Shown here: piece after piece, positions 13,201 to 22,200 of the stretch
Layout of the letters: each line of letters starts with the position of its first letter
Position numbering within the stretch: position 1 is the first letter of the stretch
Source of the DNA: Doris montereyensis
Taxonomy: Eukaryota > Mollusca > Gastropoda > Nudibranchia > Dorididae
Length of the DNA: 64,000 nucleotides
Assembly (NCBI GenBank): GCA_037039925.1
Contig: JAXRKP010000532.1
Location: 156,001-220,000, forward strand
Direction of reading: 5' to 3'
Notes under the pieces: model-generated
What the model saw: the letters and a program-made list of their open reading frames with translations, nothing else
Told to the model about the DNA's origin: nothing
Databases searched by the model: none
Translations under genes and position numbers: made by a program

Positions 13201-16200
13201 GTATATCATTGCACTGATACAGTGTATATCATTGCACTGATACAGTGTATATCATTGCACTGATACAGTGTATATCATTGCACTGATACAGTGTATATAA
13301 TTGCACTGATACAGTGTATATCATTGCACTGATACAGTGTATATCATTGCACTGATACAGTGTATATCATTGCACTGATACTGATACAGTGTATATCATT
13401 GCACTGATACAGTGTATATCATTGCACTGATACTGATACAGTGTATATCATTGCACTGATACAGTGTATATCATTGCACTGATACCGACAGTGTATATCA
13501 TTGCCCCAGAGAGAAGTCTCAAAAATACCTTCTTTTTGTCAGGCTATAAAAACAGGTAGGACTTACACTAATGACACTGTCTAGATCATGTAGTACTAAT
13601 AAAGTACTATTTCAGTCAAGATTCATGAGAAAATCAGGGGAACTACCTCTTCTTTACTGGCCTCGCTGTTTATATAGTAAAAAGTCCTGCGTTGCTTATC
13701 TCATTACAGACAACCTTTGGTTATACCATCTTAGTACATGCATTATTACTACAAACGTAAACATTTAAGACAAAGACATTCATGAAACTGAATTAACGAT
13801 ATTGTTATTTAATGACAACCCTGCCTATCCAGATTTCTGTTCATCTTACATTATTATTGCTAATGCCAACTCATCCAGTTTCATCCCACATTCCTGTTTT
13901 AAAATAATTGCCATATCCATACATATCTTGGTGGGAAAAAAAGTATATTTCATAAACTGTATTAGTAGTATTAGTATTAGCCATTTACCTGAGATATCTT
14001 GCCTTCTCCCTCTGGGAATATTTCCAGCTCATAGACAACACCGTTTTCAATAAGCTTGATCCTCTGTGGTTTGAGGGCCCCTGAGCTCTGGCTCTTTTCC
14101 GCTTCGGCTAGAGCTGTACTTAGGACATTTACTGAAGGATTAGATACGCCTTCCTCGCTCTCCACTTTAATCACGGGGGAATCTGTTGACGTCACTACAA
14201 TTTCCTCCACCGGCAGTTTCTCATTTGTTGTTTCAATAATCTCTGACTTACTATCGTCGTCTCTAATTATAACTTCTATTTGCTGACTTTTCAAAGCCTT
14301 TGGTTCATCTGAACTATCATCAACCTTGACTGTACCATGAGAAATTTCTTCAACCTGTTTTGGCCCTTCAGTAGTACTCTTTTCTTCACTGGTCTCATTT
14401 ACAATTTTCTGAGAATCCGTAGATTGTGCATCAATGACAGAATCCTCCACTTTTTCTTCTGATTTCAAGGAATGACTATTGTTCACCAGCTCAGTAGCTG
14501 ATTCTTTATCACTTAAGTTCTCATCCATTGCTTGAACCTGACCAGAAGTTTCCACACTCTCTTTATCATCAATAGTAGTCACAGTCACAGTTGAAGAAAC
14601 AGTTGTTTCTACCTGTGATATTTCTTCAATGTTTTCCTGTACTCCTTCTTCTGAAGTAGCCATGGTTCCGGGTCTGTGATCCCAGAAGTAACTGTAGCAT
14701 CAGTGGTTGTCTCAGCCACAGTTTCAGACGCAGATGGATGAGCAATGATAATTACTTTTTGCGGCTGGGATGATACGTCCGAAAGTTGAGCTAAGTCAGT
14801 TGATTTGGTTGCCTGAACGACTGGTTTCTTTTCACTTATTCCTTTCAAGATCTGCTTTAACTCCGATGGAGGGGCTAGTAAAGAGTATGTCTTCCTTCAG
14901 CCTGACTCACAGCTTTTATAGTTTGCGGCAAAAGCGAGTAGGGTTGGTTGGTGCCTACATTCTGAATTATAATATTAGATGCGTTTCCCTGGGTCTCTGA
15001 CAAGGATGAGTGCCTGGGAGATTTGATGACCATAGAACCCACAGACGGCTCTTGCTTTAAGACACGGCCGTATGTTTTGACCGGTGTCTTAGATGCAGGA
15101 GTCTCTGTTTTGGGTTTGAGGACTGACTTTAGTGTAGCATGATCAAGGGAAACATTGACAACAGCATTACCATCATGCCCGGCAAGAGGAATGACTGTCT
15201 GCTCTTCAGACGTTTTATTCAAGATGTACCCATGCCGGTTTTTATTGACAGGAGACGTCTTCGTTACAGCTGGGGGAATCTTTTCTTTGCTTGTATCTGG
15301 ACTTGAGGGCTTATCCGTTACAGATGAAACTGAAACGCCCTCGTTGCTTCCAAAATGTGATGGTACTTTGATAATGGCGACTGTCTGGCCATCCTTCTCC
15401 TCCAACGTGACCTCCTGACTCGTGATTGTAATTTCAGACGGTTGTGAGCTTTTCTTAACTTCCTCATCGCCTACTGTCACAGGTGACGTCAAAGGTGAGG
15501 GGTCACTCATCTCATCCTCTGGCTTTTTCACCACAATGACATCTTTCTCATCCATGTATGTGTGCACCATCTCCTCCACTACCATCCCTTCTGGCACGCT
15601 AGACGTGGACTCAAAGGTGCCAACCTCTTCAACATTATTCTGTTCTTCCTCCGCCTCTGTGGCTTTTGCCTCGGGAGGATTTGCAACCTCAACAGGTATA
15701 ACAGTAGCAGGGATGTCAGCACTGGATGAAATTTCAACTTTGTCTTCTTTTGTTGCATTGCTGTCGCCCTTTTCACTCATTTCCTCTCTCCTGTCCACCT
15801 GTGCCTCCTGGGAGCCAAGGTCGTCCACAAGGCTGTCCACTGTTTTACCTTCTTCTTGGGGCTTCGGTTTTGTCACTGAAACACTTTCAAGTTTCTCCTT
15901 TACATTCTCGTTTAAAGGAGCTTTCATTTGTTCCTCCTGATCTGATGCATTCTTTGGTGCCTTGTCACTGAAATGAGAATATGATAAAAGACTTGGAATG
16001 AATTGAAACGATAGTATAAGGAAAATATTTTCAAAAGCATATCAACACTGAGACAGAAATTCAAGAAAATGTGGAACAACACATGAAGTAAAAGCACACA
16101 ACCGTATGTGTTCCTCAACTAACAAACCGTGTATTTCTTTGACTATGAAATAATGACAATTGTTTTCTGAAATGTACCGTTGAGGGTAAAGGACTTTGGC

Positions 16201-19200
16201 CAATACAAATCCACTTAGGAATATACTCCTTGAGCACATCTTCAGCTAAGCACTAAATCAAATATGTGCAACAAATTTCCCTCTGGGACACTAAAGTATA
16301 CTTAATTGAATTGAAAGAGAAAGACCATAAGACTACTCTTAAAGACTAAAATGAAAATCAAAATACTTAATCCACCCTGTAATTACTCCTTCAGAACCTG
16401 GACAGATCATAACACAAACAAAGAGGCTTATTTCTACAGTCAAAACAAAGACCGGAAACAAGCCTCAATTTGTCTGTGTCTCATATTTGCGCAGTGATTG
16501 TCATCATGGGAGTGTGCCAAAGGGCAAACCTAATAGTCTTGTATTCAACTAAAAATGGTTTTCCTCTTGCTTCTTCAACGCATAACAAAAACTTGAAGAT
16601 GATAAATCATGGCAAAGTTTGTTGTTCAAAACAAAAACAAATAAACAGCAGATATTTGGAGTCTTGTTGCCATTTACAAACTACAGCTATCAAATAAATA
16701 TACCACTGGATTAGGCACACAACTCGTTAAGAAGTATGTGCAAAAATTACACTCTGACCTAGGAGGAACTTTTGCTAAAGATTTGACTGAATGCTAGTAC
16801 AAGTATGGTAAACAATACATTCAATCATCATATTAACCCATGTGGAGGTTCCCATTTCAATTTACAATGTGTTTTCACGATTCACTGTGCCTGCACGATT
16901 CTGACCCGCACCCCGTGTGGTTGCCTGGGCCTCATGGTTAGTTTGTGTTTTTGGTGGTGCAGTGCAAAGGATCAAAAATCCATGCATGTTTATAATTCAT
17001 GATATCTAGATGTGAAACCTGTACATAATCTGATTTTTTTATTACTAAGCCAAGTACAATGGTTGAGTTTAGACGAACTCCCCAAAACCATGATAAATAA
17101 AAGAGCAGGATATGATTAGCAGTCGTGGTCAATTTTTTTCGTAAGATTAGCCACTACAACACTTTCTTCTACAATCACGTCTAAATTACAAGATATATCT
17201 CTTACCAGCATCAATAACATTATATCACAAACCCCATGCTATTTTCAAAAGATACCACGTGATTTTGTAAATTATAAACTTAGTTTCAAGCTTAACGTGT
17301 GCCAATTAATGTAACATAATGAAAAAAAAGACACATTTTAAGAACATCGCCCATCCACACAGAAATAGACAACCTTCGCTCCACAAGGTTGATTGGAGGC
17401 ACGGGGCAAAAGCAGCCTTCACACTATGAGCCGTCTAGCGGTAGGATGGAGAAAGCCAGGTATCACGCTTCAGGTTTTAAACAATTTCTCTAGGGAAGAA
17501 ATACTTAATCCAACCTGTAATTACTCCTTCAGAACCTGGACAGATCATAACACAAACAAAGAGGCTTATTTCTACAATCAAAACAAAGACTGGAAACAAG
17601 CCTCAATTTGTCTGTGTCTCATATTTGCGCAGTGATTGTCATCATGGGAGTGTGCCAAAGGGCAAACCTAATACAGTAGTTACCGCCATAATGCCGGTTT
17701 CCTCTAAATGCCCGCAATCTCAGTGAACTGAAACCGATTTTATTCCTCTATAAATTGCCCCTCTGAATGCCTGTTTCAAAACCAAAATTATCCCCCAAAT
17801 GCTCGGCAATGGCAACTGCAGATATGATCTTCTCCAAATTATCATAAAGTATCTCCGTAATTGATTAAAAATTCCTCTTTGAGCTAAAGACTGATAATTT
17901 TGATTGTTTCAGTGAAATTTATCCTGTCCACCGTATGCGGTAATCTCAGTGTGAATTCAGAAGAAATAGTAAGATGAAAGAGGGGTGAAATAGTAAGATG
18001 AAAGAGGAGTGAAATAGTAAGATGAAAGAGGAGTGAAATACTAAGATGAAAGAGGAGTGAAATAGTAAGATGACAGAGGAGTGAAATAGTAAAATGAAAG
18101 AGGAGTGAAATAGTAAATGAAGAGGAGTGAAATAGTAAAATGAAAGAGGAGTGAAATAGTAAAATGAAAGAGGAGTGAAATAGTCAGATGAAAGAGGAGT
18201 GAAATAGTAAGATGAAAGAGGAGTGAAATAGTAAAATGAAAGAGGAGTGAAATAGTAAAATGAAAGAGGAGTGAAATAGTAAAATGAAAGAGGAGTGAAA
18301 ATGGTAAAATGAAAGGACCTACCAGCAACACCCAAAACACATTTAAAAGACATCGCCCCTCCACACAGAAATAACCAGCCTTCGCGCCACAAGGTTGATT
18401 GGAGGTACATAGCAAAAGCCAGCCTTCACACTATGAACTGTGTAATGGTAGGACAGAGAAAGCCTGGTTGCGCACTTCAGGTGTTAAACAATTTCTCTAG
18501 GAAGAAATACTTCATCCACCCTGTAACTACTCCTTCAGAACCTAGACAGATCATAACACAAACAAAGAGGCTTATTTCTACAGAGACCGGAAACAAGCCT
18601 CAATTTGTCTGTGTCTCATATTTGCGCAGTGATTGTCATCATGGGAGTGTGCCAAAGGGCAAACCTAATAGTCTTGTATTCAACTAAAAATGGTTTTCCT
18701 TTTGCTTCTTCATTACATAACAAACACTTGAAGATAATAGATCATGACAATGCTTATTGTTTAATACAAAAAAACAGCAGATATTTGAGAAAAGGCCAGA
18801 CTTCACACCACAAGGCAGACAGGAGGAATATAGCAAAAGCCACAAGGCAGACAGGAGGAATATAGCAAAAGCCACAAGGCAGACAGGAGGAATATAGCAA
18901 AAGCCACAAGGCAGACAGGAGGAATATAGCAAAAGCCACAAGGCAGACAGGAGGAATATAGCAAAAGCCACAAGGCAGGCAGGAAGAATATAGCAAAAGC
19001 CACAAGGCAGACAGGAGGAATATAGCAAAAGCCACAAGGCAGACAGGAGAAATATAGCAAAAGCCACAAGGCAGACAGGAGGAACATGGCAAAAGCCACA
19101 AGGCAGACAGGAGGAACATGGCAAAAGCCACAAGGCAGACAGGAGGAACATGGCAAAAGCCACAAGGCAGACAGGAGGAACATGGCAAAAGCCACATGGC

Positions 19201-22200
19201 AGACAGGAGGAATATAGCAAAAGCCACAAGGCAGACAGGAGGAACATGACAAAAGCCACAAGGCAGACAGGAGGAACATGACAAAAGCCAGCCTACATAC
19301 TATGAACTGTGTAATGGTAGGACAGAGAAAGCCTGGTGTCGCACTTCAAATGTTAAACAATTTCTCTAGGGAAGAAATACTTCATCCACCCTGTAATTAC
19401 TCCTTCAGAACCTGGACAGATCATAACACAAACAAAGAGGCTTATTTCTACAGTCAAAACAAAGACCGGAAACAAGCCTCAATTTGTCTGTGTCTCATAT
19501 TTGCGCAGTGATTGTCATCATGGGAGTGTGCCAAAGGGCAAACCTAATAGTCTTGTATTCAACTAAAAATGGTTTTCCTCTTGCTTCTTCATTACATAAC
19601 AAACACTTGAAGATAATAGATCACGACAATGATTTTTGTTTAAAACAAAAAACAACAGATATTTGAGAAAAAGCCAGACTTCACACCATAAGGCAGACAA
19701 GAGAACAAGGCAAAAGCCAGCATTCACGCCACAAGGCAGACAGGAGGAACATGGCAAAAGCCAGCCTTCGCACCACAAGGCAGACAGGAGGAACATGGCA
19801 AAAGCCAGACTTCACACCACAAGGCAGACAGAAAGAACATGGCAAAAGCCAGCATTCACACCACAAAGCAGACAGGAGGAACATGGCAAAAGCCAGACTT
19901 CACACCACAAGGCAAAAGCCAGACTTCACACCACAAGGCAGACAGGAGGCAATGCAAAAAGCCAGCATTCACACCACAAGGCAGACAGGAGGCAAAACAG
20001 AATGCAAAAGCCAGCATTCACACCACAAGGTAGACAGGAGGTACAATGCAAAAGCCAGCATTCACACCACAAGGCAGACAGGAGGAGGAACATGGCAAAA
20101 GCCAGACTTCACACCACAAGGCAGACAGGCAGAGGAGGTACATGGACAAAGCCAGCCTTCACACCACAAGGCAGACAGGAGGAACATGGCAAAAGCCAGC
20201 ATTCACACCACAAGGCAGACAGGAGGTACATGGCAAAAGCCAGACTTCACACCACAAGGCAGACAGGAGGAACATGGTAAAAGACAGACTTCACACCACA
20301 AGGCAAAAGCCAGACTTCACACCACAAGGCAAAAGCCAGACTTCACACCACAAGGCAGACAGGAGGAACATGGTAAAAGACAGACTTCACACCACAAGGC
20401 AAAAGCCAGACTTCACACCACAAGGCAAAAGCCAGACTTCAAACCACAAGGCAGACAGACTTCAAACCACAAGGCAGACAGGAGGAACATGGCAAAAGCC
20501 AGCATTCACACCACAAGGCAGACAGGAGGAACATGGCAAAAGCCACAAGGCAGATAACTATGAAGGCCTCCTCACTACCATCTAGAAGAGGAAACTGAAA
20601 ATGGCATGGCCATGTAACACAAAACTGATGGCTTTTCTGAGAAACAGTCCAAGGCCGTAGAAAAAGGGGGCAGACAGAGGAAGAAATGGGCTGACAACAT
20701 TACAGAGTGGACCAGGAAGAACTTTACTGAAACCCAGGCCCTGGCACATGATTAGCGTGGTTAGAAGATGTTGGTGCACCTATCACTACCACAGCAAAGA
20801 ATCAGTGAGTGAGTGAGTCTATACCTATCAACGGAGAGAGCCTCCATGTTGTCTCCCTCAGACGCCAATCAAGACATTGAAACGAGACCTACTAATGACT
20901 AGCTCAACTCTCACAAAGAGGAGCAGATCACAAGAGTCTCAAGCTTCTCAGATTTTGCGCAGCGTGTTGTCATCAATGGGTTCCAACGAAAGCAACATAG
21001 CAAATGTGTAATTTGGTTTTGAGGGCCATGCGTGGACAGGTAAATTGAAACCCTGCACATTTCATAGACAGTATCCAAATATCACTTACATTTCTCAATT
21101 GAATACTTTTCTATTTCATACCTGGTTTTTCTGTTCTTTTTAGCTGATGGTTGAACATCTCCATCTGACTCTGTGAAAGATCAACAAAATGAGAGAAAAA
21201 AGTTCAATCAAAGCAGAACTTTCCAGACTACAGTATAATGTCTTTTGACATGACAAAGTTATCAGGATAATTTTTATTTTGTTTAAGAGATTGGATATAC
21301 ATGTAATCTATAACATGGAAATACTGCTGAATACAAACTTACTGACAGACATCAAATGAGGCTTAGGAAAAGTAAAAATTCTGTACAATAACTTTTTTAA
21401 AATTGTATTTAAAAGAAATATGAAACCTGAGCATTATATGGCAATATGATAAAAGCAGTCTGTAACTGTAACAAAACATGGTCACAAAAAGAATCATCTG
21501 CATCAGCAGCAAACAACGATATGATAAAAATAAATTCCGACTATCACTTCATTCTCCATTCTTGATAAATTGTGATTTGGAGAGGTAGCAAAACCATATA
21601 GTTGTAAGTTTTGTAATCACAACGACACCGGTTCAAACCCCATAGCTGACCCAGGTGTTTCTGCCACAACATTGTACTCTTAGGAAAGGTACAAACTTTT
21701 CTCTGTTTTCCTCACTTGACTCAGGTGTGAATGAGTACCCAGCTGTAGGTGAAGAAAGATCTTGTTAGTGCCTAACAGGCTACTGTACTGTATGCTCCCC
21801 AGGAGTTGAGAAGGACTTTAAATAAAATGGCCTGCTGGGGGATAAATGATGTTCAGTCGGTGAGCCTGCACTTATGCGCAGACACAGACTATGTCATAGC
21901 AAGCCTCCTTTATTTTGGTCAGAAACATATAGTGTAAATAGCTTTGTTACATACCTTCAGACTGACTTGAAGCCAGCAATCTCTTTCTGCTACTAGTGCT
22001 CATTTCCATGTCTTTGAACCTGCTTGAAGGCACTGGTGCACGGCTACTGCGACGCACTGGTGACATTGGGGTTGCTGTTGGGGTGGTTGAAGAAGTGTTA
22101 ATGGCACCCCTCTTAGTTTTCTTCCTGGCGTCTCCTGTGGAGTTGCTTTTTGTTGTTCCATATCAAGATCTCTTTTACCTGCAGGCCTTTTTGTAGCATC

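Larger units (their letters stand above)
16340..19680 (+). repeat. Four copies of a ~300-400-bp intronic segment
   Basis: Copies at about 16340-16640, 17375-17672, 18400-18790 and 19290-19680 share ACTCCTTCAGAACCTRGACA, CATATTTGCGCAGTGATTGT and (three of them) AAAAATGGTTTTCC. The second to fourth also share a preceding block (GCCTTCACACTATGARC). They are separated by the arrays at 17960-18310 and 18800-19285, giving a large-scale alternation of segment and minisatellite. Confidence 0.88.

Noticed and set aside
13977..14663. Separate gene starting at the Kozak-perfect ATG at 14663
   Set aside because: The composition continues across the frame break, and one missing base makes the whole 1.98-kb exon fit its splice phases exactly.
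18684..19284. Minus-strand frames of 158-191 codons rich in Cys, Leu and Pro
   Set aside because: Products of the 32-bp array in all three phases; no independent coding evidence.
19636..20585. Long overlapping frames (up to 268 codons) rich in HTTRQ/HHKAD words
   Set aside because: They arise from a 44-bp repeat read in three rotating phases; no start, splice or non-repetitive part.
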